Shown here piece after piece: positions 33,518 to 45,400 of a stretch of 64,000 nucleotides of DNA; within the stretch, counting starts at the first letter, position 1, and each line of letters begins with the position of its first letter. The notes under the pieces are model-generated. The model ran no database searches. It saw only the letters and a list, made by a program, of their open reading frames with translations, and had not been told where the DNA came from. Origin of the DNA: Triglochin maritima (lineage: Eukaryota; Streptophyta; Magnoliopsida; Alismatales; Juncaginaceae); the NCBI GenBank assembly GCA_963682175.1, contig OY821774.1, forward strand, positions 46,700,201-46,764,200, in the 5' to 3' direction. The translations under genes and the position numbers were made by a program.

Positions 33518-36442
33518 TTAATTAGGAAAGGATTCCCATAAAATCTTGAGATCAACATTACCTCCCGAAAGAACAATTCCGATGCTTTTGCTACCCTTCG
33601 AGACACCACTTTGTCGAAATTCTTCCGATAATACAGCAGCAAGGCCGATTGCGGCACTAGGCTCCACGGCCACCTTCAGGATCTCGTAGCACAATCTCAT
33701 GGCATTTACGATTTCACGATCATTGACAGTAATGATGGCATCCACAAGATCCCGCACCACCGACCTGATACAGAGAAAAAAATCTAAATCTGAGAGCCCG
33801 TTTTGATAACCATAAAACAACATAGAGAATATAATCAGAAGCACGGGAAAAACGATAATATGTCAATACCTAGCTAGGGAAATTTGTTTGAAAAAAATTC
33901 AATCATAAGAACACTCGTTTGAAACTAAAACACTCTCCAATATGTACCAGGTCAAGTCTCCAAGGGAAGCTCGTAGACCATCAGCAATGGTGTTAGTTTT
34001 GTCAAGCGTGACAACCCGGCCAGCTGCCTTCGATTGAGCAGCATCATCTGCACCTTTTGGTTCAGCTGCTAAAATACGGATAGAAGGGTTGATAGACTTA
34101 ACTGCCAAAGCTACCCCAGAAATCAAGCCACCACCTAAATTAAGATTTTGATCCATGAAAAACTTAGAAAACAATGAAATCATAAACATCCAAAATGAGC
34201 AACCGCTAAAAGTGGGGAAACACAAACCACTTATTGGAACAATTATGGTGTCTAGCTGTGACACCTGTTCCAAAAGCTCCAGTGCTACAGTGCCACGTCC
34301 ACTACCAAAACTTCGGGACATTGATGAGCCTTAATTACCTGAAATTCACGGAGTATGATATGAACCACTGGATGTACCTTATGATGCGCTTGTCATTGTA
34401 TGGATGAACCAAAACTGCACCAGTTTCTTGTTGCACCTTACTTGCAGTGGCTTCTCTTGATCGCATTGTAGCCTTGCACCAAATGACTTGTCCACCATAA
34501 CGCTTGACATTTTCAACCTTACACTTTGGTGCACTGTCAGGCACAATAATGTAGGCTGGGATCCCACGAAGCTTAGCCGCTAAAGCCACTGCTGCAGCAT
34601 GGTTGCTACTAAGAACATATTATGATGAAAAAAATGAGGCGACAAACGGAAACATGAATAAAGGATAACTTGTATTCATGTTACTTTTTGTTGGATCTCC
34701 TAGTCAAAACCCTACCACTATAAACATTTTTTTCTTAAATATAAGAGATGTAGATGAGAAAAAGAAAGTATCAACAAAATATGTGAATTTAATTAAAGAT
34801 ACGTATGAAGGAGTTGAAACTAGCATTAGAATTTGTGATGGTGTGACTAAAGCTTTTTCGATTAAGATTGAACTTCATCAGGGTTCAGCTTTAAGTCCAT
34901 ATCTATTTGCTTTAGTAATGGACGAGGTGACAAAAGACTTACAATGTGAGGTTCCATGGTGTATGCTTTTTGCGGATGATGTAGTATTAATTGACGAGAG
35001 TAGGGTAGGCGTGGAGAGAAAACTAGAGTTGTGGAGAAATACTTTAAAAACAAAAGGTTTTAAACTAAGTAGATCTAAAACTGAATATATGAAATGTTGT
35101 TTCAGTACCGTTAATACCGAGGAAGAGGAGATTATATTAGATGGGCAAGTGGTGAGTAGAAAAGATATTTTTAGATATCTTGGATCAATACTTCAAAATG
35201 ATGGAGAGATCGATGAAGATGTTAACCATAGGATTAGAGCGGGATTGATGAAATGGCGACAAGTCTCAGGTGTCTTATGTGACAAGAAAAATCCACTTAA
35301 GTTAAAAGGAAAATTTTATAGAACCGCAATAAGACCTACAATGTTTTATGGTGTGGAATGTTGGGCCACTAAAAGACAACATATACAAAAGATGAGTGTA
35401 TCTGAAATGAGGATGTTGAGGTGGATGTGTGACCATACGCGAATGAATCAGATTAGAAATGAAGACATTCGTGAGAGAGTTGAAGTTGCTCCAATGGAAG
35501 AGAAAGTTATCCAACACAGACTGAGATGGTATGGACATGTACAAAGAAGACCTATGGAGACACCTATAAGAAGAGGAGTATTGAATCGGATCGAAGACAT
35601 AAAAAGAGGAAGATGCAGACCACGATTGACTTGGAAGGAAGCAGTCAAAAAAGATTTAAAAGATTAGAATGTTCCTCGAGAATTTGCATTGGATAGAAAC
35701 GCGTGGAAGAAGGTGATTCACGTGCCTGAACCGTGACTCCTTAGAATTTCATTTCTAACCTACTCCAACTAGTTTGGGATAAAAAACTTTGTTGTTGTTG
35801 TTGTATAAGAGCTGTAGATGGAAGGATATTCTTTTACTGTGTTTATTGAGCAGAACCTCTTGTTCACGATTTTAAGCATAATGTTACATGAAAAGAAAAT
35901 ATATAACATGGCAATATTTTCTTTAATTCAGATATCTATATTTGGAGCCTATCCTTTGATTCAAATCACAACAGTTTTGAGTCAGCCAAACACCTTTCCA
36001 GTAATATCACTATATCAGGTAGGTCTATGATTTGCCCATTGATATTTAAAAAAAAGCTAAATAAGTAAAGGGAAAGATAACCTGCTATGCGTCACAACTC
36101 CATTAGTAGCTTGATTGTCTTCGAGTGACAGTATGGCATTGCAAGCACCTCTAAATTTAAATACTCCTCTGAAAACACCATCAAATTAGAATTAGCAAAT
36201 CTTACCTACCTAACATGAACAACTTCTTAACAAAACGATAGTTACTTGAATTCGAAACATACCCACCCCTTCTGAAAGAATTCAGATTTGAAAAATAGAT
36301 GTTTCCCGGATAACGAATTCAGCGTTTCGGAGGACAGAACAGGAGTTCTGTGAACATATGAGCTTATGCGACGATATGCTTCCTTTATAGATGTTAGATC
36401 AGCAGCATATTGGTATTTTTGCTGTCCACTGCCTTCATCCAT
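33518..36442 (-). CDS. Serine racemase (PLP-dependent)
   Basis: Exons 36442–36267, 36168–36082, 34608–34378, 34301–34228, 34134–33948 and 33764–33518 join to 333 aa, the family length. The fold-type II PLP enzyme interconverts L- and D-serine and usually also dehydrates serine to pyruvate. Seen: YVHRTPVLSSETLNSL, PLP lysine Lys63 in VFKFRGAC, HAAAVALAAKLRGIPAYIIV, the glycine loop ISGGGLISG, AAEPKGADDAAQS and the C-terminal LSGGNVDL. Two odd residues: the usual SSGNHAAA reads SSSNHAAA (AGC for a Gly codon, right after the exon 2/3 junction), and the usual SGQGT reads SGRGT. I chose the ATG at 36442; an upstream GTG gives no better start. Intron 2 carries a LINE in the opposite orientation. 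Confidence 0.93.
34678..35807 (+). mobile_element. 5'-truncated RTE-type LINE, open reverse-transcriptase C-terminal frame
   Basis: An uninterrupted frame (34678–35667) encodes the palm of a non-LTR reverse transcriptase: QGSALSPYLFALVMDEV, then the catalytic LFADDVVLI. The RTE-clade C-terminal part follows (FRYLGSILQNDGEIDEDV, MRMLRWMCDHTRM, RLRWYGHVQRRP). The endonuclease and the first RT motifs are absent, as expected for 5' truncation. The 3' end has the plant RTE signature: CCTACTCCAACTAGTTTGGG, then a (TTG)n tail at about 35791–35806 in place of poly-A. It lies in intron 2 of serine racemase, antisense to it. The frame up to about 34740 is probably flanking sequence. Confidence 0.93.
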
Positions 36443-37385
36443 TAACACAAGTTCTGATTACAAGAGAACATAGCAACAATCAGCATGCTATTTAAATAGA
36501 TGAGTTGCCCTTATGCAGCTGTGAGATTGATATAAGGTATACAGATTTAGACCCTTGGGTTTGGCTTTTGATAGCAATCGCCTTTTTCCAAATACGATTC
36601 AACTTTTATAGGTGCTCATGATTTCAAACTTAAATACCACATTTAGTTTGGGGTGTTTATCTTTTCAATATTTTAGTTTGTCGGACATGCTCACTAACGG
36701 AATATGAGATCTGTGAACAAATTGAAGATAAAATGAGCAAGGACGTCACTAAAAAATAAAAATGTCACTATTATCTTTTTTTCTGCCAAAACAACCCTAA
36801 CACAGGCTTTCAGAATACCATATTATAAACAGAACTTAAGCGATCAAGCTTTATGAGAAGTTACCGAACGGTTATTCACTTATTTGGTTTTGTTTAACAA
36901 GTGAAACGGAATTACTTGGACGGGAAAGCCAAAAAAGAAACAGAGTCAAACACGGAGAAGTAGAATTTCTGAATTTTCTGCCATGATTTTGCTTCAGATC
37001 AACCTGCCCTAAATTTTTGTAACAAAAAGTATGTAATTAGATATCAAGGACACGATTTTTGAGCCTATCCTTTGATTAGAAATGAAGACATTCGTGACAA
37101 ATGAAGACACCATGTGTAGAAAAATTAAATTCTGTGACACCAAAATACAGGAGTTCAAAAAACCAAGTTGGACGTAAGCAAAAACATGAAGAGAAAGACC
37201 CTGAAAATCAACCATCCTGAGCACAGTTCTTTTTTTCCATTTTTTTCGTACAAGAAATTCATCTTCTGCATCACCAACATCGCAAATCATCCATGTTCAC
37301 ACTTAATAAAACAAACACCAATTCTCAGTCTTTTTACAAACATTTAAAAAAAACTAAAATAAAAAAAGAACAAAAACTTGCCAAA
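36443..37385 (-). promoter_or_regulatory. 5' flank of serine racemase
   Basis: AT-rich sequence upstream of the serine racemase ATG, with no coding frame I trust. A 5' UTR intron is possible but cannot be placed from sequence alone. Confidence 0.4.
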
Positions 37386-37575
37386 ACTCTGTTTAGAATC
37401 ACATTTTTATAATCAAAATTTCTAAAATATGACGAAATCTCAGAATCAATTCCCAAGCATACCTTGACCTTAGCACGAAGGTTATGCGTTTTTAGATATC
37501 AATCAGAAGTCACATTTGATTATCAAATTTTGGGAATCGAAGTATGATTATGAAAATGTGATTCCAATCGACCCT
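37386..37575. mobile_element. Small MITE-like inverted repeat
   Basis: The ends read GTTTAGAATCACATTTTTATAATC and, inverted, GATTGGAATCACATTTTCATAATC, 190 bp apart. A 3-bp AAA flanks both sides. This fits a short MITE but the target duplication is not distinctive. Confidence 0.5.
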
Positions 37576-37985
37576 AAATCATCATCTTCATCACTAACCA
37601 AAACTTAAACACCAAAAATCCACACCAGTTCCAACCTTGTTGGTACCAAAATTGCAAGAGGTGTCTTTCTAGAGTTGCAGAAACAATAAATTTGCTAAAT
37701 TAGAATCCTAATGAGGATGGATCAGATCACCAGAACCAATTCCTAAGCAGTACATATATTATGGCAACAGATCAACTGAACCATGGCTGCAAATTCATAT
37801 CATCTCAGACATAACCAATAAAAAATACTTTTGCAGGAACAAAATTAGGGGAAATGACAAGAAAAACAATCAAATCCAACAGATAATACCTGGAATCGAA
37901 GCAGCGAGTGAAAAAACTATTCTGCTTGCTCAAGCCGCACTTTACAATTTACATAGACTTAGAAGAGGGGAATTTGCATGTGTGC
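37576..37985. other. Unassigned AT-rich spacer
   Basis: I see no gene, repeat or structured element in these 400 bases between the small MITE and the fold-back element. Confidence 0.4.
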
Positions 37986-38339
37986 TTATTTCTTAGGTTT
38001 TTTTTTGGACTCCCGTTAACAAATGTCTCCAACTCATTCTCTCCTCGTACTTCCGGTCATTTTATTTTTTTATCCGTTTCTCTCTCTTCTGACACTTATA
38101 CTCAATTCTTTTTTTTTATTTTGCATACTTGATTACCCCAGATATATCCAACTACCGACATCACTGTGGTTTATTAGATAATCAAATATATCCAAAGTTT
38201 GTGTATGTAGATTGAGTTGCATGTGGTGAATGAGATGAAATGAGTGAAGTAAAGTTAATAGATATTGTTGGAATAGTCAGATATATATGAGTTCTACTTA
38301 TGTACTTGTGGAGTGGTCGGATATATCTGCATATCCACA

Positions 38340-38375
38340 CATCCAAGTATATATGCACATCTACACATTCAGATG

Positions 38376-38406
<31 letters not shown>

Positions 38407-38622
38407 GCATATTCACACATTCAAATATATATGCACAAATATATCTGAATGTGTAGATATCCAGATATATCTACAACTGAATGTGTGGATGTGCATATAT
38501 ATTTGAATGTGTGAATATCTAGATATATTTACAATGTGGATATGTCTACATGTCTGGATATGCAGATATATCTACATCTGAATGTGTGGATGTGCATATA
38601 TATTTGGATGTGTGAATATGCA
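38340..38622. repeat. AT-rich minisatellite in the fold-back element
   Basis: Repeats of GAATGTGTGGATGTGCATAT and related words with ATATAT runs occur in both orientations, so the interior of the element is itself fold-prone. Confidence 0.75.
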
Positions 38623-38939
38623 GATATTGTTGACTTTTTGGCCTTAATCTATATTAATTTTGATGATTAATTAAACTAATCTTAATTAATCAACCTAATC
38701 AATTAAAATAGGCAAACACGATTACATGCATTACATACGTATTTGTATACTTGCAATCATCTTAATAGGTTGATCAAGATAATCAAGGAAAAGAGCATTG
38801 GGACAAAGACATCAAGACTTAAAACTTGTAATCAAAACTTTGGACAAAGACATGTAATTTTGTATTTATTGAGTCCATAAAGTTTAATGTAAACTTGAGC
38901 ACTATGATTCTGTCCCGTAAAGATTTGGTAAACTGAACC

Positions 38940-39530
38940 CCAGACGGTCAACTGAAACCTTCTCGTTCGGTCCACCGAACACCTATCGGTAACCCGAATT
39001 CTTCCCACTAGTAAAACATAGGTGTTATCTGGAATTGCCCCGACGGAAGACCGAACCACCATCGGTCGACCGAATAGTCCTGGACCGGTTTTGGACTTCG
39101 CTGCAACGGTCGCTTTTGAACCAAGTCCCTAGAGCCCAATTGATTTGTCATAATTCGGACAACCGAATGGCTATCGGTCATCTGATTCCTTTTTGACTTT
39201 AGGCACACAACGACTATTTACATGTGACACTTGACCGTTGTACCCAATGACTATTTGAGTTATAACTGTCAGCGCAAAACCCGTGCTAACTTCGGTTTAC
39301 CGAAGTGTACACGGTCAACCAACTTGAGTAGATCAGAGACCTACCAATCCTACTGTCCATCTTGAAATGGTGAACCGAATGGAATTCGGTTAACCGTACT
39401 TAATTAAGGATAAATTGATAAAAACTGCCAGAGGTTGATGAACGGTGATCCGATATATAATCGGTCAACCGAATGATTAATTTAGACCAATTCTTTGGAC
39501 TACCGTTATGCTAACGGTCGACCGAATATG
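38940..39530. repeat. CGGTCGACCG palindrome cluster 2
   Basis: About 15 degenerate copies, such as CGGTCGACCGAAT, CGGTTAACCGT, CGGTCAACCGAATG and TGGTGAACCGAAT, lie upstream of the LTR TATA box at spacings of roughly 30–60 bases. Confidence 0.8.
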
Positions 39531-39622
39531 CATCGAAATCTGTCCAAACTTAAGTCACATTTTGCATTCCTATTGATCAATTTCCCCACCAACTCCCCAA
39601 CGGATCTCTAAGCTTTGAATCC

Positions 39623-39630
39623 TATATAAA
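39623..39630 (+). promoter_or_regulatory. TATA box of solo LTR family A, copy 1
   Basis: TATATAAA lies about 1000 bases into the LTR, just downstream of the palindrome cluster. The sister LTR has its TATAAATA at the same relative place. Confidence 0.6.
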
Positions 39631-40478
39631 CACCACTCTAGAGACATAAACTAACAATTTACACTTTCTATTCATCAACTATTTTTGTGCTCTCAATTCC
39701 CAAACCTTCAAAACTTATTCTTCAACACTCAAGCTTAAACTTCACCTCTTGCTTATACAATTCTATATTCATATCCAAGTGTGCTCAAGTATAAAGTGTT
39801 AGATTATGATTCCATCTCCATATTCAAGAATCACCAAAGAGTTGTAAAGCTTCGAGGAAGCTCCCTCTCAGGTTGTGAGAGGAGACACGAGCGATGCAAG
39901 GTTGTTCGCGAGGCTTGGAGTTGTAAACGACGTTGATCTCAGCCCGGAACGAAGATCAGTTAGTGGGATCGTAAGCGAGGCTTGCGAGAAGAACTAGGAC
40001 CTGAGTGTGGGTGCCGAACCTCTCTAAATTCCGGTGTCGTCGATTTTGTGGTTTGCATTGTCTCATCCCTTAATCCTTCAATTAGTATATTTAATTCCGC
40101 ATTTATCTAATGATTAGAGGGTCATAGATCATAACATATATATTCAACTACTCCACAAGCACATAATTAGAACTCATATATATCCGACTACTACAACAAT
40201 CTACATTAACTTCACTCTACTCATTTTATATCATTCGCCACATGCAAACTCAATCCACACGCATAAACTCCGAATAGATCTAATTATCTAGGGTAGCCAC
40301 AGTGATGTTGGCAGTCAGATATATCTTGGGTAGCTACATATGCAAAAATAACAATAATTGAATTGAGTGGAAGTGTCAGGAGAGAGAAATGAATAAAAAA
40401 ATGAATTGAGTGGAAGTGTTAAAAGAGAGAGAATGAGTGAGAGACATTTGTTAACGGGGAGTACAAATAAGAACCTAA

Positions 40479-40983
40479 GAGCATAATTAATGGCCGGGCG
40501 CATCATCACCCCCGCCCAGCCACGTCCGAATTCCAGCCAAAACTACTGCCACCTCAGCCCGCCCGTGCGGATGATCGGGCAATGGGCGTCCCGATCATCC
40601 GCACTGGGCGAGAGTTTGGAAAGGATAGGTAGGGGCACGTGTCTCCCTCCCATTCGTTGAATTATTATTATTTTGGTTAAAACTCGTTAAAAAATCATTT
40701 TAAAATATTTTATCATTTTTTCCCTTCTGAAAACATGTTTTTTATTTGTTTTGATTTTTTTGTGATTTTTTTTATTTTACCTATGATTGATCTCTAAATG
40801 ACGTAGAAAGAAGAAAATGTAAAGTGTTTGAGGTGTTTCTGGACGTGATTAATGAGAATTTTTGGATGAGTTGTGTGAGATTACATGATAGAGAAAGAAT
40901 TTGACATGACAGCAAGAGAAACTGATGTGACAGAGAGATGAAGCAGGACCCCAGATGTAACCCGAGCACTGCTATTTATGCTC
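40479..40983. mobile_element. 505-bp MITE, copy 1 (GAGCATAATTA ends)
   Basis: It starts GAGCATAATTAATGG and ends CTATTTATGCTC (inverted). The flanking TAA and TAC suggest a decayed 3-bp duplication of PIF/Harbinger type. The 5' part holds GC-rich inverted words (GCGGATGATCGGGC / GATCATCCGC). The length equals the element at 41556–42060 and the terminal GAGCAT is shared. Confidence 0.7.
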
Positions 40984-41246
40984 TACGAAATGAGCCCTGT
41001 GGCACTTCCCTTTATTTAATTGGAACAAAAATCTCACATGGTATTTCCTAAGTAGCCGATCACAGCCAACAAACTCATCCATCCCCCAACCCTATTTCCC
41101 TATCCGACATCGTACATACAAGATTAGAGCACCACGAATTAGCTTGATCTAACATTTTTCATGATTTTCCAAACCCAAACCAAACTAAATTTCAGCATAA
41201 ATCCCAACCTTATTTTATACCTGCACACAAATGGTGGATCCACGTG
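40984..41246. other. Short spacer between two MITEs
   Basis: I see no gene or repeat here. Confidence 0.4.
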
Positions 41247-41357
41247 TAAGGGTGAGCAAAATTCGGTTCGGTCCGGGTGTCCGGACCGAACCAGATTTAT
41301 TCGGTCCGGTCTGATCCGATTCGGTTCGATCCAGTCCCGGACCGAAGCTCACCCCTA
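41247..41357. mobile_element. GGTCCGG-rich hAT-type MITE, copy 2
   Basis: A 111-bp element starts TAAGGGTGAGC and ends GCTCACCCCTA. It is filled with CGGTCCGG/TCGGTTCGG words and flanked by a perfect 8-bp duplication TCCACGTG (41239–41246 and 41358–41365). It is the same family as 4211–4453 but less than half as long. Confidence 0.88.
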
Positions 41358-41555
41358 TCCACGTGTGCGCACGAATGGGCAAGTGTCCGTCATAAATTTT
41401 CTTTAATTTGATAGTTTAAGTTCTCGTGACATCCGAAATTCCGAACCAAAGTTCAATTCTCAACCATGTTACTTCTTATTTTGCATTTAATTGAATAGTT
41501 TTGAATTTTATAATTGACACGGTGGGTTGGTAATGAATAGTGATGGTGGCTTTTA

Positions 41556-42060
41556 GAGCATCCTTAACGGCACCCAAGCAGTTCCCGGGCGCTCTGGTTT
41601 CTCTCTCAGCCACGTCTGTTTCTCTCTCCGCCACGTCAGCTCAAACCAACCCCCCTAAATATTTCTTAACCACACCCAGAAACAACTCAAGCGCCCTACA
41701 TTTTCTTCCCTACACGTTATTTCGGGATCAATTCTAGGCAAAACACGAAAAATTATCAATAAATTCTAGAAAATATAAACAAATAAAAAACTTATTTTCA
41801 TATTTTTTTTGAAAAAAACGATTTTAAAAACATTTTCTAAACACAAAAACACAAAAAAATAAAATAAAATAAGTGACCAATGGTGGGGGACACGTGCCCC
41901 CCACCCAACACCTTTCCCAGGCGCCTGGGGCGGAATTTCGGGCGGATGGGCGCCCGAAATTCCGCCCCAGGCACTGGTTTTGCATTTTTTTATATTAAAT
42001 TCGGTGATGTGGTGGGTGGATTTACGGGCGCCCGAAAAGTACCAATTGTTAAGGATGCTC
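41556..42060. mobile_element. 505-bp MITE, copy 2 (GAGCATCCTTAAC ends)
   Basis: Inverted ends GAGCATCCTTAAC and GTTAAGGATGCTC are perfect over 13 bases. A TTA duplication flanks it (41553–41555 and 42061–42063), typical of PIF/Harbinger. Inside lies a GC-rich palindrome of GGGCGGAATTTC and GGCGCCTGGGG words around 41925–41975. Confidence 0.88.
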
Positions 42061-42441
42061 TTAAGTTCTTCTTCACTTCCCATCATAATTCAATTCCCAG
42101 ATACAATTTTTCCACGAGAAATCCAAATTAAAAAATATCAACAACAATAAATCAAACCCAAGCCCCAAAGGAAAGAATAGGAGGATTTTACAACTTAGGT
42201 ATTTAACCAAAGTAGTATTTTTTTTGCTTGCATGTTTTGTGACTATAAATATAATTAGTTTCCTTTTATTGGAAGTACAAATAATATAAGAAACGAGACA
42301 ACAGGTTTTAAATTTTAAATTAGTATTTTTCAAATATCACATTCATGATACAACTAAACAAATTCACATTCATGATACAACTAAACAAATTCCCATTAAG
42401 CCACTAAACCATTCTCAACTCCCACACCAAACCACCCAGAA
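42061..42441 (+). promoter_or_regulatory. 5' flank of the TPR/SET gene
   Basis: AT-rich sequence between a MITE and the start codon. A short direct repeat, CACATTCATGATACAACTAA, occurs twice at about 42338–42385. No clear TATA box is seen. Confidence 0.4.
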
Positions 42442-45400
42442 ATGGAGGAGTTGATCTCCCTTCTTCCCCAAACCCTAACCCTCTCCATCTCCCAATCCAC
42501 TCCAACCAACCTCCTCTCCACCTGCTCCTCCCTCCTCGACCTCCTCCTCCCCTCCCCCCGTTTCCAACAGGTGCACTCCCATCGCTTCTTCATCCGAGTT
42601 TTTTTTCCTGATTTTTCAACGTTTTCGTCCAGATTCTGAGGGACTTGGCCGACCCCGAGACGGGGTTGCTCCGGAAGAGTGCCAACACCTCGGCCGAGTG
42701 GAAGAGAAAGGGTAATCAATGCTTTTCCGACGGGGATTACCGCGACGCTCTCGCCTTTTACTCCAAGGTTTGCTTCGGATTTTTGGATTTATGGTGTTTA
42801 TTGAGCAAAGAGTCTCACATTGCTAAACACACACAATGTGTGCAGCACTATGTAAGAAAGTTGGATTGACTACCCTTCACCTAAGGCTAAGAGTTTAGGT
42901 TTTGTAGAGTTGGATGACCAACCAACGTTGATGCTTTGTTGTGATGTGTATGTTGGATGTTGTAACACAACTTGACAAGCGAAATGGTTTTTCGTACTTA
43001 ATTCATCAACACCAACTGCCAACTTATAAAACTTCTAGGGCCCTGTTTGGATGGTTGGTTATGAATAAAAAATTATCATAGAAACTACTATTTACCACAA
43101 AATCTCATCCTAATGCTCCAGTTTCCTCAGCACTTCCCAATTTTAACAAATCGAGTTTCTTTGTTTTTGCATGTGAATCCAAAACTGAAGGGTTTATGCG
43201 TTTTTGGTGGGTCCCACACACAAAGCATTCATTAACCCCATAAGACATGACTTATTTACATTGATTGTCATCGACTCATCGTTAGTTTCCCAAAAATGTC
43301 CTTGTCAAATGTTGAAAAGTCATCCCATATCCCACGAAATTAATTGATTTTGGACCTAACCCAACTTTCCTCATCCTCATCTAGCCATCCACCTCCGCAT
43401 GATCCATCACCGGAGGTGGCCGGATAGTCCCATCCCTGCCCGGGACGGGTGCCATGCCCTTGATGGTAATTTTGTTTGGATATGACATTTGGTCTTCTAG
43501 TTTTTAAAATTTGCACCCAAACAAGTAAAATCATCCATATTCAAAAATTGGTTTCAAGACATCAAATCCGAAAATCAATGTCAAACAAATTGGCCACCAA
43601 AACTCCCCATCCAAACATGGCCTAGATGCTTTTGGTTCGATGTTTTACATACACGGGGTATCCAAACTAATTAACTCTCCGAAACCCAACCATCTTCGTT
43701 AATTTTGTTATTCTCCATAACATTTCATCTTCTCCTATAAATGGGGATTGAGGATTCTCTCCAATACCGAAATTATCAAAAACACAAGTGAGATAATAGT
43801 GAATGTCAGAGCAAGTGTGAGTGTTGTGCCATGTCATGGCGAGCCTGTCTTGTAACATTAACTTATAATATTAATAAAAATGATTTGGTTATTCTATCTC
43901 GCTTTGTTGCTTAATAGTGAAAAAGATCTTCCTTTAGAGTTGCAGTATTCTAAAACAAGCCAAATTCCATTTTGTTTTCTTGTTTGCCTGTAAGCTCAAG
44001 TGTTAGGTGTAGTTGTTTTAGGATAGAAAGTTGATCTTGATTTTTGTATGCAAAGTGAACTTCGAGCAGCTTAAAAGTTTATGTTGATTTTGGTATCTAA
44101 AAGCTTATGAGTTGGACTCTAAGAAGTATGATAGGGTGCACAATGTGACTGGATGAGTAATAGTAAAATTACTGAACTGATGTGTACCCAATAGGTTGTC
44201 TGCTACGCATGTGGTGGCAAAAAATTTGAAAATGTTTGATATTGTAGTTCTTTTATTTTCTACCTTAACTATTATCTATATTATAATATAATTAATCTAT
44301 TTGTACATTGATGACTAAGAGTTTAAGTTATATAGGCATAATTTGTAAATGATGATTTCTATCCCCTTTTGATGTATGACAATTTTATTTTACTTGTTAA
44401 TTTCAAATTTGGTGAATGGTGATAGCAATTTGGCATTCTTCATTTTTTCTCTTCAAAAAGTACTTGTCATTGCAAGTTTTTATTTTTGGCTACTATATTT
44501 TCTGACTTGTAATGTGTGTAGAGCAGGCGTTGTGTTTTGCACCAATGAGTTGTACTGACGCAGGAAAGGAGTTGATATCTACTACATATGCCAATCGAGC
44601 ATCGTCTTTGCATGTGAGGGTAGTTTGTGTATTTATGTTGACGTAAAGTTGATGGCGGATTGCAATTCCATAACGATCTTGTTTCTAACATTGCCAGCCA
44701 AAGTTCTAATATTTATCTTTTAATACTTTTGTGTAGGATTTATTAACATATACCCCCATTACCCTGACTTTGCTAACTTACTTTCCAAGCATTATATTTG
44801 ATTGTCTGGTTTCTTGGTGGGAACACAGACATATTGTTGACTAGATGCTAATATCATATCTAAGCCTATTCTAGAGTAAGCATCAACTTCTGTGTGGGCA
44901 TGATTGATAAGATGAGGTTATAGTTTACTAAGTTTTCACACACCTGGTATGCATTCTTCATCAATACATTTGAGATCTAAATTGGTTCATTTACCTAAAT
45001 GAAGACGGTTTTGGAACGATGATTAAAAAGTTTATTCTGCATGCCAACTCAAGATCAACTATTTTTCAAGGGGATTCACTTACAGTGACGAGATTCAGTT
45101 ATCCCTCATGCACAAGATTGGTAAAAAGGCAACTGCTTTGACTGCATAATTTTGGCTAATTCCATTTCTTTTCTTTTTCCTGTATTGCAGAGGTTGGACT
45201 TTCTTGAAATGTGTATCACAGACTGCAACCGGGCCCTTGGTGTTTCTCCTTCTTATGCTAAGGTAAGGACTAGACCAATTGCCTTTTTTGTTAAGTACAT
45301 TGTGCAAAGAATTTTAACAACACTATTGAAAATAATGAGCTATTAATACGACACTGCAAACTACTAAATGTTTGTTTAGGATAAGTATCTATCTTGACTC

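Larger units (their letters stand above)
38628..40136 (+). mobile_element. Solo LTR, family A, copy 1
   Basis: This 1509-bp block starts TGTTGACTTTTTGGCC and ends ATAACA (TG…CA). The flanking pentamers GATAT (38623–38627) and TATAT (40137–40141) are a one-mismatch target duplication. It matches the 51768–53274 LTR in start, order, length (1507 bp) and the tail GTGGTTTGC … AATTCCGC. It has a palindrome cluster (38940–39530) and a TATA box at 39623. There is no internal retroelement region, so it is a recombination-derived solo LTR. Confidence 0.88.
37990..40478. mobile_element. Fold-back element with ~340-bp inverted repeats, split by a solo LTR
   Basis: About 37990–38335 is repeated in inverted form at about 40140–40478. 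Paired markers from the outside in: CTTAGGTT, CCCGTTAACAAATGTCTC, CACTCATTCTCTC, CAACATCACTGTGG, GATTGAGTT-GCATGTGG and GGATATATATGAGTTCTA. The arms are roughly 80–85 per cent alike. Between them lie an AT-rich minisatellite and the LTR at 38628–40136. Without the LTR the element would be about 980 bp. Terminal duplications are not clean, so the superfamily is open. Confidence 0.75.
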
